Source: an uncultured Dialister sp. (GTDB lineage Bacteria > Bacillota > Negativicutes > Veillonellales > Dialisteraceae). From it: 33,556 nt of DNA. Shown piece by piece: positions 24,181 through 32,089 of the stretch. Both the position numbers and the translations under genes were made by a program. The stretch covers positions 1-33,556 of the forward strand of contig NZ_UPZP01000013.1 in the NCBI RefSeq assembly GCF_900538805.1, given 5' to 3'. The notes beneath the pieces are model-generated. The model was not told the origin of the DNA and did no database searches. It saw only the letters and a list, made by a program, of their open reading frames with translations. Numbering within the stretch: position 1 is the first letter of the stretch; the number at the start of each line of letters is the position of its first letter.

Positions 24181-24256
24181 GTTGCGAAATAGAAAACAAT
24201 CGGGCTGGAGCCTATGGAAATGCAGTCCTTTCCCTCTGTGGGGACTTTCACTCAGG

Positions 24257-24325
24257 GCGGCGCTGATTCATTCTATGACGCAAACAGCAGGCTATGACAG
24301 GCCCTATGAATGAATCGGCGTTTTC
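24257..24325. repeat. Imperfect palindrome related to the MITE ends
   Basis: GCGCTGATTCATTC on the left and GAATGAATCGGCGTTTTC on the right form a stem, with a perfect 9-bp core GATTCATTC/GAATGAATC around about 34 bases. The right end resembles GATTTAATCGGCGTTTCC at 5754. It may be a shortened relative of the MITE; no flanking duplication is evident. Confidence 0.5.
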
Positions 24326-24351
24326 TTAAGAGGGTTCCTCCAAAGCCCAAC

Positions 24352-24383
24352 GTCAAAAAGCAGCCTTCCGGCTGCTTTTTGAC
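24352..24383. terminator. Terminator of the aminotransferase-like gene
   Basis: A perfect 14-bp stem GTCAAAAAGCAGCC/GGCTGCTTTTTGAC has a 4-base loop and lies seven bases after the stop. The symmetric T/A runs let it work in both directions. Confidence 0.92.
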
Positions 24384-24389
24384 TGCCTG

Positions 24390-25268
24390 TTACGGCAGAC
24401 CATCGGTCATGAGATGGTGATAATGCTGCTGAATCTTTCTGGTTACCGTGCCCGGTTTGCCGTCGCCGATGGGCTTTCCGTCGATGGAGAGCACCGGCAC
24501 GATGCCGTCCTGGCTGTTGGTGAGGAAGACTTCTTCCGCTTCCATCATATTATCCAGACGTACCGGTTCTGCGCCGTCGTCAATGGAGGTGACGCCGGCG
24601 GTGGGGGCTACGCGGGAAAGCACCAGGGAGCGGGTAATACCGGGAATCATGTATTCATTCTTGGCGGGGGTCCAGATGACGCCGGCCTTCACGATGCACA
24701 CGTTGGAGTGGCTGGCTTCGGTGAGGAGTCCGTCTTTGATGAAGATGGCGTCGTAGGCGCCTTTTTTCTGCGCCTCTGCCCGGGCCATCATGTTGTTCAG
24801 CTGGTTCAGGGAAAGGATATCGCAGTGATGTCCGCGATCATCATTCATGGTGATGCACTTCACGCCGTCCTGCACCTTGGCAATGCTGTCCAGGTCGATG
24901 GGCTTTGCATAGACCAGTACGTTGGGGCGGAGGGCATTTCTTGAAGGAATGGTGAAATCATGGTCGCCGCTGCCGCGGGTCACGATGATTTTCACATAGC
25001 CTTCGGTGACTCCTGTTTCTTCAATGACCACTTCCACGATTTCCGTGAATTCATCAGGCGCCGTCACCGGACGGATGCCTAGAAGGCGCATGGAGCGGTA
25101 CAGACGGTCCACGTGATAGGAAAGGGCAAAGGGATGTCCCCGGAATACCCGAACCCATTCGTAGCAGCCGTCGCCGAACTGCAGGCCTCTGTCGTCGGCA
25201 CTGATGATTTTGGAGAAATCATAGTAGAAATTGTGATTGTAATAGATGGTAGTTTTTGCTTCTGCCAT
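24390..25268 (-). CDS. Fold-type IV PLP aminotransferase (D-amino-acid transaminase-like) lacking the catalytic lysine
   Basis: This 292-residue protein aligns over its whole length with bacterial D-amino-acid transaminase. It shows DDRGLQFGDGCYEWVRV (25-41), HVDRLYRSM, TEASHSNV with Glu184, and MIPGITR (207-213). The PLP-binding lysine sits in 'CDIKSLN' in the known enzyme; here the segment is CDILSLN, with Leu152 at that place (codon CTT, 24813-24815). Lys to CTT needs at least two base changes, so one sequencing error cannot explain it. The Arg of the substrate loop before the conserved His is also absent. The frame is otherwise intact. It may be a non-catalytic PLP or ligand-binding protein, or use an unusual mechanism. 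The ATG follows GGAGG. It lies downstream of etfBA with its own promoter. Confidence 0.85.
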   Translation of the reverse strand: MAEAKTTIYYNHNFYYDFSKIISADDRGLQFGDGCYEWVRVFRGHPFALSYHVDRLYRSMRLLGIRPVTAPDEFTEIVEVVIEETGVTEGYVKIIVTRGSGDHDFTIPSRNALRPNVLVYAKPIDLDSIAKVQDGVKCITMNDDRGHHCDILSLNQLNNMMARAEAQKKGAYDAIFIKDGLLTEASHSNVCIVKAGVIWTPAKNEYMIPGITRSLVLSRVAPTAGVTSIDDGAEPVRLDNMMEAEEVFLTNSQDGIVPVLSIDGKPIGDGKPGTVTRKIQQHYHHLMTDGLP

Positions 25269-25291
25269 ACCATTCACCTCCAAAAGGGAAT

Positions 25292-25305
25292 GCAGGAAAT
25301 CCTGC
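25292..25305. other. Perfect palindrome in the leader of the aminotransferase-like gene
   Basis: GCAGGAAATCCTGC forms a 6-bp stem with a minimal loop, between the promoter and the ribosome site of the gene at 24390-25268. It may be an operator or a leader hairpin. Confidence 0.4.
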
Positions 25306-25324
25306 CAAAGAGAACTTCTATTTC

Positions 25325-25333
25325 ATTATATCA
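25325..25333 (-). promoter_or_regulatory. Extended -10 promoter of the aminotransferase-like gene
   Basis: The minus strand reads TGATATAAT (TGn plus TATAAT) 57 bp upstream of the ATG, in the etfA-aminotransferase spacer. Confidence 0.6.
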
Positions 25334-25336
25334 TTG

Positions 25337-26353
25337 TCAGGCCTGTTTTTCCGCTTTCCAGGCCTTGATTTTTTCTATGAAACGGGGCATGAATTCTTTC
25401 AGGTCCGCCACCACCGCATAGTCCGCCATTTCCATGATTGGCGCCTTGGGATCCCTGTTCACGGCAATGATAATGTCTGCGTTCACGGCGCACATATGCT
25501 GCATGGCGCCGGAAATGCCAAGGGCAAAGTATACCCTGGGCGATACGCCCTTTCCTGTCTGTCCGATCTGGCGGCTGTGAGGCTCCCAGCCCAGTTCGGA
25601 AATGGGACGGCTGCAGCCTACAGCAGCCCCCAGCAGGTCCGCCAGTTCATGTACCTTTTTCCATTCTTCTTCGGTGTGGAAGCCGCGGCCTCCTGCCACG
25701 ATGACCTTTGCTGTTTCCACAGGGTTTTCATCCTTTTCACCCTGGATAATGGATTTCAAAATGGTACCCAAATCTTCTTCATCCAGTGTCACCGGCACCT
25801 CTTCCACCTTTCCGGTGCGGGAAGCATCAGCTTTGGGATATCTGAAAATTCCCGGACGCACGGTACCCACCTGGGGACGGAAGAGAGGGCTTACGATGTC
25901 AGCCATAATGTTGCCGTCCATGGCAGGGCGAGACCAGATGACAAGCCCCTTTTCCTTATCAGCGGAAAGCTCCGTCACATCGGCGGTGACGCCGCATACC
26001 AGTTCTGCCGCCAGCCGGGGCGCCAGGTCCCTTCCGAAGGAAGTGGCTGCAAAAATAATGGTATCCGGTTTCCTGTCCTTCAGGAAAGAGGCCAGTACCT
26101 TCTGATAGGCCTTCCCGTCATAATGGGAAAGCAGCTTGTGAGTCAGCACATACACTTCGTCGGCGCCCAGAGGAATCAGGGACGCCGGATCATCCGTAAG
26201 CGGGCCGCCGATGAGTACCACATGCACCTTATCGCCCAATTCATCCGCCAGATGCCTGGCTTCGCCAATAAGCTCTCCTGTTACCTTCTGAATCCCGCCG
26301 TTTACGAGAGCACCAATTACATAAATTCCTTTATATGCAGAAAAATCCATCAT
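25337..26353 (-). CDS. etfA: Electron transfer flavoprotein alpha subunit
   Basis: This 338-residue subunit binds FAD and pairs with EtfB. The C-terminal FAD domain shows VGCSRPISELGW (about 240), then QIGQTGKGVSPRVYFALGIS, GAMQHM and the ending segment with 'NRDPKAPIMEMADYAVV', all diagnostic. The ATG (or the next codon, also ATG) follows GGAGGG, seven bases after the etfB stop. No acyl-CoA dehydrogenase or rubredoxin-type partner adjoins it. Confidence 0.96.
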   Translation of the reverse strand: MMDFSAYKGIYVIGALVNGGIQKVTGELIGEARHLADELGDKVHVVLIGGPLTDDPASLIPLGADEVYVLTHKLLSHYDGKAYQKVLASFLKDRKPDTIIFAATSFGRDLAPRLAAELVCGVTADVTELSADKEKGLVIWSRPAMDGNIMADIVSPLFRPQVGTVRPGIFRYPKADASRTGKVEEVPVTLDEEDLGTILKSIIQGEKDENPVETAKVIVAGGRGFHTEEEWKKVHELADLLGAAVGCSRPISELGWEPHSRQIGQTGKGVSPRVYFALGISGAMQHMCAVNADIIIAVNRDPKAPIMEMADYAVVADLKEFMPRFIEKIKAWKAEKQA

Positions 26354-26360
26354 TGCCCTC

Positions 26361-27152
26361 CTATACCAGATTCAGCTTTTTCATGGCGCCAAACAGTTCT
26401 TCCACTGCCTCTGCCGCCGGTTTTCCCTCGATACGGAGATTTTCCTTCTTCGGCGGCACCACCGGCCGCACCTGCCGCACCTGGGTAGGGGAGCCTTTCA
26501 TGCCGATACGGCTGGCATCCACCGGAATGTCCGCAGCCGTCAAATTATGGATTTCCACCTCATCCTTCTTCAGGATGCCCTTGATACTGGGATACCGGGG
26601 CTTGTTGAGCTCTCCCGTGCAGGTAATGACCCCGGGGAGCTTCATGTCCAGCACTTCCCGGTCATCACCAAACTGCCGCTCCACCTGCACATATCCTTCC
26701 TTCTCATAGGACAGGCCGATGGCAGCGCTCACATCGGAAATCCCCAGGGTGGCAGCAATTTCCGGCCCAATCTGGGCGGTGTTGCTGTCAATGGATTCCA
26801 TGCCGCAGAAAATGAGGTCAAAGCTGCCGATTTTCTCAATGGCTTTGGCCAGGGTATAGCTGGTGGCCAGGGTATCGGCACCGCCAAAGGCTCTATCCGT
26901 CACCAGGTACGCCTCATCGGCTCCCATGGAAATGGCTTCCTTCAGCACCGCTTGTGCCTGCGGCGGGCCCATGGAAATCACAGTCACCGTGCCGCCTGCC
27001 TGGTCACGAAGCGAAAGTGCCGCTTCCAGCGCATTCCTGTCCATGGGATTCAGGATACTGTTTGCATTATTTCTCTTTAATCTACCGGTGGACGGGTCCA
27101 CTTCCATTTGGGAGGTATCCACCACCTGCTTTACGCAAACCAGAAACTTCAT
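26361..27152 (-). CDS. etfB: Electron transfer flavoprotein beta subunit
   Basis: This 263-residue subunit starts MKFLVCVKQVVDTS. It shows NPMDRNALEAALSLRD and the adenine-nucleotide region DRAFGGADTLATSYTLAKAI. FCGMESIDSNTAQIGPEIA is the EtfB signature region for docking to partner dehydrogenases. The start is the ATG behind AAAGGGGG; the frame is open for 23 codons further up but without a ribosome site. It is the first gene of the etfBA pair, with an extended -10 promoter. Confidence 0.96.
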   Translation of the reverse strand: MKFLVCVKQVVDTSQMEVDPSTGRLKRNNANSILNPMDRNALEAALSLRDQAGGTVTVISMGPPQAQAVLKEAISMGADEAYLVTDRAFGGADTLATSYTLAKAIEKIGSFDLIFCGMESIDSNTAQIGPEIAATLGISDVSAAIGLSYEKEGYVQVERQFGDDREVLDMKLPGVITCTGELNKPRYPSIKGILKKDEVEIHNLTAADIPVDASRIGMKGSPTQVRQVRPVVPPKKENLRIEGKPAAEAVEELFGAMKKLNLV

Positions 27153-27211
27153 AATAACCCCCTTTGAAACAACTCCAAGGCTTCCTGTTTTAGAAATTTT
27201 TATTCCATTTA

Positions 27212-27220
27212 AGTATACCA
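27212..27220 (-). promoter_or_regulatory. Extended -10 promoter of etfBA
   Basis: The minus strand reads TGGTATACT in the context TATGGTATACT, 60 bp upstream of the ATG. Confidence 0.6.
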
Positions 27221-27254
27221 TACGGCAGCGTTCTGCGGCATATTTATTTATGGA

Positions 27255-27335
27255 CGGCCGCTTTGCGGCCGAGGTTCAAAGGGTTCAGAGGGTGTGGTAT
27301 CGCCTCCGGCGATGAGTATATAGGCCGCTTCGCGG
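27255..27335 (+). repeat. Nonamer composite repeat
   Basis: A GGCCGCTTTGCGGCC hairpin is followed by GGTTCAAAG, GGTTCAGAG, then GGTGTGGTATCGCC-TCC-GGCGATG and a second GGCCGCTTCGCGGCC hairpin. No gene is visible between 27153 and 27523. Confidence 0.75.
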
Positions 27336-27433
27336 CCTCTCCTGCTTTCAGGAATACAGCCCTCTGCTGTCTGCCGTCTGATGTCTTCATGCCAGCCGGT
27401 ATATAACAGCATTCTCTCATTTACTATCCTTAC

Positions 27434-27516
27434 CGAGATCCTTCGCTTTACCCAGGATGACGGCGAACGGAGGGAAAATGCCGGCGGCCAGCGGACAGCC
27501 GATAGCGGATAGCTGC
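27434..27516. repeat. Dispersed repeat fragments
   Basis: CGAGATCCTTCGCTTTACCC then AGGATGACG (27434-27462) resembles the repeat interrupted by the MITE at 14116. A second piece near 27485-27505, GCCAGCGGACAGCCGATAGC, resembles the one at 2466. Confidence 0.5.
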
Positions 27517-27523
27517 CCACTTC

Positions 27524-30500
27524 TCACTTCCGGCCTTCCACGCAGGCATTCCCCAGAAGGCCCTTCAGCGCTTCCTCCGCTTCTTCTGAGAAGTCAAGAA
27601 AGAATTTCGGCACCATGCGGATTTCCTGCCTTGTCCTCTGGATGTGGAGGAAAACCGGCGTGTCGCCGTGGTATTTGAGGAGGATGCGGCCCAGGGCGTC
27701 GCTGACCATGTTGTTTTCATGCCTTTCATCCACATAGAGATGGACAGCCGACACCGGCGGGCGCAGGGTTTTGTGATAGAGGGAGAGGGGGATGATTTCA
27801 TCCGCCAGGATTTTCACTTCCCGTTCGTTGGACTGCACCCTTCCCCGGATGCAGATGGCTGCATCTTCCGTCATCACCGGTCTTGCCTTTTCCCAAACCG
27901 AAGGGAACACCACCGCTTCCAAATCGCCGTCATAGTCTTCTATGGTGACGTAGCCCATGGGGGCTCCCTTCTTTGTCATGGTGCCCTTGACGCGGGTCAC
28001 CGTGCCGCCTACGGTGACCGCTTTGCCGTCATATTTAGCGCTTTCTGCGTTGAGCTGGTAAATGGGAATGCAGTGGGCCATCTGCTTTTTGTAGGCATCC
28101 AGAGGATGGCCGCTGACGTAGAATCCCAAGAGTTTTCTTTCCCATTCGATTTTTTCATTCTGCGGAATATCCGGAAGCGGCGGATAGGTAATGGTCTTGG
28201 CGCTGTCCATGTCGCCGAAAAGGCTCACCTGTCCCGATTCCCGGTCTTCCCTGATGGACTGGGCATTGCTCATGGCCTCCGGCAGCACCGCCAGAAGCTG
28301 GGAACGGTTGCGGCCCAGAGAGTCCAGGGCGCCGCAGCGGATAAGGCTTTCGCAGGCCCTGCTGTTGAGGCCCCGGCTGTCCACCCGCTCCAGAAAGTCG
28401 CTGATATCCTTGAAGGGGCCTCCTTTCCTTCTGGCTTCAATGATGCCGTTCACCGCATTTTCCCCTACATTCTGGATGCCATCCAGGCCAAAGAGGATTT
28501 TATTTCCTTTAACGGAGAAATAGGCCTCCGAAAGGTTCACGTCAGGCGCTGCGATTTCCACGCCCGCCCTTTTGGTATCGGAAATATAGCGGCTCACCTT
28601 TTCCCGGTCGCCGATGTAGCAGGTCATCATGGCCGCCATGAATTCCGGCCGGAAATGGGCCTTCAGGTACGCCGTCTGCCAGGCAATCCAGCCGTAGCAC
28701 ACGCTGTGGGATTTATTGAAACCGTAGCCGGCAAAGTGGACCATAAGGTCGAAAACGTAATTGGCGGTATCCTTGTGTACGCCATTCTTCACGGCTCCTT
28801 CCACGAAGGTATCCCTGTTCTTCTGCAGGATTTCCGGCTCCTTATGCCCCATGGCACGGCGGAGCATATCTGCCTGGCCCAGGCTGAAGCCGCCCATGAC
28901 CGAAGCTATCTGCATGACCTGTTCCTGGTAAAGGATGACGCCGTAGGTTTCTTTCAGGATAGGTTCAAGGGATGGATGGGGATACTCCACCGGGATTTCC
29001 CCGTGCTTCCTCTTGATGAAATCTTCCGCCATACCGCTTCCCAGAGGCCCCGGCCGGTAGAGGGCCACCATGGGGATAAGGTCCTCAAAGCGGTCCGGAT
29101 GGAGCTTCATGAGAAGGGAGGTGAAGCCGGAGGATTCGGACTGGAATACGCCGATGGTGTCTCCTTCGCAGAGCATGCGGCAGGTTTCCTCATCCTCCGT
29201 GGGAATGGCATTGATGTCCAGTTTGATGCCCCGGTTCTTTTCAATCATTTCCAACGCGTCATGAATGACGGTGAGGTTTCGAAGACCCAGGAGGTCCATC
29301 TTCAAAAGCCCCAGCTGTTCCACCTGGTCCTTTTCATACTGGGTCTGGATGAAATTGTCCTGGGTGAGCTGGATAGGCACATACTCATCCACCGGCTTGG
29401 AGCAGATCACCACCCCCGCCGCATGGGTGCCGGAATTTCGGGACAGCCCTTCCAGGTCCAGGCAGTGGTCGATAAGGCTGTGCACCTGGGGATTGGATTC
29501 GTAAAGCTCCTTGAATTCCCGGGAACCGTCCAGGGTCTTCTTCAGCGTCACCCCGGGACCGGAAGGCACCATTTTAGCAATTTTATCCACGTCCCGAAGA
29601 GGCATGTTGGTGACACGCCCCACGTCCCGGATGACCGCTCTCGCCGCCAGGGTGCCGAAGGTAATAATCTGGGCGACCTGGTCCTTCCCGTACTTTCTGG
29701 CCAGGTAATCAATCACCTCACCCCGCCGCCGGTAGCACAGGTCCGTATCAATATCCGGCATGGACACGCGTTCCGGGTTCAGGAAACGTTCAAAGAGGAG
29801 ATCAAAGCGCAGCGGGTCGATTTCCGTAATATGAAGAAGATAGGCCACAATGCTTCCCGCCGCACTGCCGCGGCCCGGGCCGATGGGGATGCCGTGGGAC
29901 TTGGCATAATGGATGAAATCCATGACGATGAGGAAGTAATCGGAAAAGCCCATGTGCTCGATGACTCCCAACTCATAATCCATGCGCTCCTTCTCCTTCC
30001 CCGTGGGATGGGGATACCGCTCGGGCAGCGCCTTTTCGCAGAGCTTCCGGAGATAGGACTTGGACGTTTCTCCCTCCGGCACGTCAAAGGAAGGCAGCTT
30101 GTGCTCCCCGAAGGTTAATGTCACATGGCAACGGTCCGCAATTTTCTTCGTATTTTCAATGGCCCCCGGATATTCTCCCAGGATGGCTTCCATTTCCTCT
30201 CCGCTCTTGCAGTAGAACTCATTATTAGCAAAATGGAAATGGTAGGGGTCGTCCAGCGTTTTGCCGGTGGAAATGCAGAGCTTGATTTCCTGGCTCCCTG
30301 CGTCCTCCTTCTTCGTGTAGTGGAAATCGTTGGTAGCCACCAGCCCCAGGCCGTACTCCTTCGCCAGCGCCGCCAGCACAGGACGCACCGCCGCTTCTTC
30401 CGGAAGCCCGTGATTCTGGAGCTCGATGAAATAATTGTCCTTCCCGAAGGTGTCGATGTAGAACTGAATCACCTTCCGTGCCTTCTCCATATCATGGTTC

Positions 30501-30946
30501 AGGATGGCCTGTGGAAGCTCGCCGCCCACGCAGGCGGACATGGCAATGAGCCCCTTATGATACTTCACAAGGAGATCATGGTCCGCCCGAGGTTTGAAAT
30601 AATATCCCTCGGTCCAGGACTTGGAGCAGATTTTGATAAGATTCCGGTAGCCCTCATTATTTTCCGCCAGAAGAATCAGATGGGCCAGCTTCTCCTTTTC
30701 TCCCCCTGCCCGCTTCTCAAACCGGCTTCCCCTCGTCACATAGACCTCACAGCCGATAATGGGCTTGATTCCCTGGGCCATGCACTCCTTGTACAGGTAC
30801 ACCGCCCCATACATGACCCCATGGTCCGTAATGGCCAGCGCCGTCTGTCCCATATCCTTCACATGGGACACCAGCTCCTTAATCCGGCAGGTGCCATCAA
30901 ATAAACTGTATTCCGTATGCACATGAAGATGAACGAATGGATCCAT
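27524..30946 (-). CDS. dnaE: DNA polymerase III alpha subunit, DnaE type
   Basis: This 1140-residue replicative polymerase starts with a PHP domain (HLHVHTEYSLFDG, His6/His8/His10). The palm carries GPGRGSAAGSIVAYLL (356-371) and the catalytic PDIDTD at 397-402. The helix-hairpin-helix region contains FGLDGIQNVGENA, and the C-terminal OB fold includes VGGTVTRVKGTMTKKG. There is no inserted exonuclease, so it is DnaE and not PolC. The chosen ATG follows CAGGAGG; an upstream in-frame ATG has no site. It is transcribed alone from an extended -10 promoter. Confidence 0.97.
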   Translation of the reverse strand: MDPFVHLHVHTEYSLFDGTCRIKELVSHVKDMGQTALAITDHGVMYGAVYLYKECMAQGIKPIIGCEVYVTRGSRFEKRAGGEKEKLAHLILLAENNEGYRNLIKICSKSWTEGYYFKPRADHDLLVKYHKGLIAMSACVGGELPQAILNHDMEKARKVIQFYIDTFGKDNYFIELQNHGLPEEAAVRPVLAALAKEYGLGLVATNDFHYTKKEDAGSQEIKLCISTGKTLDDPYHFHFANNEFYCKSGEEMEAILGEYPGAIENTKKIADRCHVTLTFGEHKLPSFDVPEGETSKSYLRKLCEKALPERYPHPTGKEKERMDYELGVIEHMGFSDYFLIVMDFIHYAKSHGIPIGPGRGSAAGSIVAYLLHITEIDPLRFDLLFERFLNPERVSMPDIDTDLCYRRRGEVIDYLARKYGKDQVAQIITFGTLAARAVIRDVGRVTNMPLRDVDKIAKMVPSGPGVTLKKTLDGSREFKELYESNPQVHSLIDHCLDLEGLSRNSGTHAAGVVICSKPVDEYVPIQLTQDNFIQTQYEKDQVEQLGLLKMDLLGLRNLTVIHDALEMIEKNRGIKLDINAIPTEDEETCRMLCEGDTIGVFQSESSGFTSLLMKLHPDRFEDLIPMVALYRPGPLGSGMAEDFIKRKHGEIPVEYPHPSLEPILKETYGVILYQEQVMQIASVMGGFSLGQADMLRRAMGHKEPEILQKNRDTFVEGAVKNGVHKDTANYVFDLMVHFAGYGFNKSHSVCYGWIAWQTAYLKAHFRPEFMAAMMTCYIGDREKVSRYISDTKRAGVEIAAPDVNLSEAYFSVKGNKILFGLDGIQNVGENAVNGIIEARRKGGPFKDISDFLERVDSRGLNSRACESLIRCGALDSLGRNRSQLLAVLPEAMSNAQSIREDRESGQVSLFGDMDSAKTITYPPLPDIPQNEKIEWERKLLGFYVSGHPLDAYKKQMAHCIPIYQLNAESAKYDGKAVTVGGTVTRVKGTMTKKGAPMGYVTIEDYDGDLEAVVFPSVWEKARPVMTEDAAICIRGRVQSNEREVKILADEIIPLSLYHKTLRPPVSAVHLYVDERHENNMVSDALGRILLKYHGDTPVFLHIQRTRQEIRMVPKFFLDFSEEAEEALKGLLGNACVEGRK

Positions 30947-30983
30947 TGTTCCTCCTGAAATCATTGAAAAAGGTTTTTGTTTT

Positions 30984-30992
30984 ATTGTATCA
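30984..30992 (-). promoter_or_regulatory. Extended -10 promoter of dnaE
   Basis: The minus strand reads TGATACAAT (TGn plus TACAAT) 38 bp upstream of the ATG. Confidence 0.55.
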
Positions 30993-31003
30993 CACGGGGC
31001 GGA

Positions 31004-31150
31004 GAAAAAGGTTCTTAAGATTGACGCAGCCTCCGGCTGTGAGGGTTCTCAGGTTTGACGGCCCTTTGGGCCGAGGGTGATGGCGGCGGCATGGGGCTGC
31101 TGCGCAGCCCGGGTTCATAGGGTTCATAAGGTTCAAAGGATTCAAAGTCC
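31004..31150 (+). repeat. Composite repeat ending in four nonamers
   Basis: GGTTCTTAAGATTGACG (also at 5706), several GC hairpins (GCCTCCGGC, CGGCCCTTTGGGCCG, GGGCTGCTGCGCAGCCC) and the nonamers GGTTCATAG, GGTTCATAA, GGTTCAAAG and GATTCAAAG (31112-31147) lie in this dnaE-tRNA spacer. No gene is visible. Confidence 0.7.
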
Positions 31151-31258
31151 AGCAGCGCTGCGGATTTGACCTCCCGCCTGCACTTGTCAATCCAATTCAA
31201 AAGCAAAGAGTCGTAAATTTAACATGAAGATTTACGCTTTACCGTAAAAACAGCAAAG

Positions 31259-31291
31259 CAAAAGAGCCCATCTATTCGATGAGCTCTTACT
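31259..31291 (-). terminator. Terminator after tRNA-Ser
   Basis: AAGAGC-CATC and GATG-GCTCTT pair around GAATA and are followed by a T-rich stretch on the minus strand, just 3' of the tRNA. Confidence 0.8.
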
Positions 31292-31294
31292 TTG

Positions 31295-31386
31295 TGGCGG
31301 AGAGAGGGGGATTCGAACCCCCGTGCCGGTATTCGCCGGCAACATGATTTCCAATCATGCACCTTAAACCGCTCGGACACCTCTCC
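31295..31386 (-). tRNA. tRNA-Ser (anticodon GGA)
   Basis: A 92-base tRNA with encoded CCA. The acceptor GGAGAGG pairs with TCTCTCC (one G-U). The anticodon stem CATGA/TCATG holds the loop TTGGAAA, anticodon GGA, reading UCC and UCU. The long variable arm (GCCGGCGAATACCGGC) is typical of serine tRNAs, and the T arm is GGGGG-TTCGAAT-CCCCC. Confidence 0.97.
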
Positions 31387-31454
31387 ATGCTGCTTATTCC
31401 CTGGCCCTGGGGCCAGCGCCTTGTTTTTTTCATCAGTGGTTGACTGACTTATGT

Positions 31455-31463
31455 AGTATACCA
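31455..31463 (-). promoter_or_regulatory. Extended -10 promoter of tRNA-Ser
   Basis: The minus strand reads TGGTATACT, about 70 bp upstream of the mature tRNA. A CTGGCC/GGCCAG hairpin (31401-31416) lies in the leader. Confidence 0.55.
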
Positions 31464-31510
31464 ACGGAGGCGGTATATGTCAAGCATTTTTTTGAAAAAC
31501 TTTTTTGTAA

Positions 31511-32035
31511 TAGTTTCCTGCCGCCATGCTTCGCCGCTGCCTCACGCCGAACAGGAAACCTTTCGCGAATAGTTTCCTGCCGCTATGCCCCGCCACTGCC
31601 TCACGCCGAATAGGAAACCTTTCGCGAATAGTTTCCTGCCGCCATGCTCCACTACTGCCTCACGCCGGATAGGAAACCTTTCGCGTATAGTTTCCTGCCG
31701 ACATGCTCCACCACTGCCTCACGCCGAATAGGAAACCTTTCGCAAGCAGTTTCCTGCTGCTATGCTCCACTACTGCCTCATGCCGAACAGGAAACTGTCT
31801 GCGTATAGTTTCCTATCGCCATGCTCCGCCGCTGTCCCACGCCGAATAGGAAACCCTTTGCGAATAGTTTCCTGCCGTCATGCTCCGCCGCTGTCCCACG
31901 CCGGACAGGAAACTTTCCACTAATAGTTTCCTGCCGCCATGCTCCGCCGCTGCCTCACGCCGAATAGGAAACCTTTCGCAAGCAGTTTCCTGCCGTCATG
32001 CTCCGCCGCTGTCCCACGCCGGACAGGAAACTTCA
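31511..32035. repeat. Array B: nine 59-bp tandem repeats with inverted GGAAAC arms
   Basis: Units begin at 31511, 31570, 31629, 31688, 31747, 31806, 31865, 31924 and 31983: exactly 59 bp apart with no insertion or deletion; the last is cut short. Each unit carries AGTTTCCTG, a 31-bp linker like GCCGCCATGCTCCGCC, and AGGAAAC. Between units the arms close to a palindrome of about 28 bp around TTCGCGAA. The GGAAAC/GTTTCC arms never change, while the palindrome centre does. Linkers 7 and 9 are identical and the rest differ at a few positions. The array lies between the tRNA-Ser promoter and the MFS terminator. Confidence 0.95.
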
Positions 32036-32038
32036 TAA

Positions 32039-32085
32039 GAAAAAAAGCCGTGAAGAAATGATTACCATTTCCTCACAGCTTTTCT
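32039..32085 (-). terminator. Terminator of the MFS transporter gene
   Basis: AAAGC-GTGA-GAAATG and CATTTC-TCAC-GCTTT arms with single mismatches are followed by seven T on the minus strand, five bases after the stop and touching array B. Confidence 0.88.
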
Positions 32086-32089
32086 CTGC

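Noticed and set aside
27644..30118. 824-codon open frame on the plus strand opposite dnaE
   Set aside because: It is the shadow of the dnaE coding strand and has no recognisable domain. dnaE is unmistakable on the minus strand. The same applies to long plus-strand frames opposite tyrS, queA, etfA and the MFS gene.
30990..31206. Short frames in the dnaE-tRNA spacer
   Set aside because: They translate the nonamer and hairpin repeats into simple Pro/Asn/Leu repeats and are not genes.
31219..31464. 81-codon open frame over the tRNA
   Set aside because: It runs through tRNA-Ser and its terminator and has no ribosome site.
31511..32035. CRISPR array
   Set aside because: The geometry (about 28-bp palindrome, about 31-bp spacing) fits, but the would-be spacers are near-identical, two are the same, and no cas gene is in the window.
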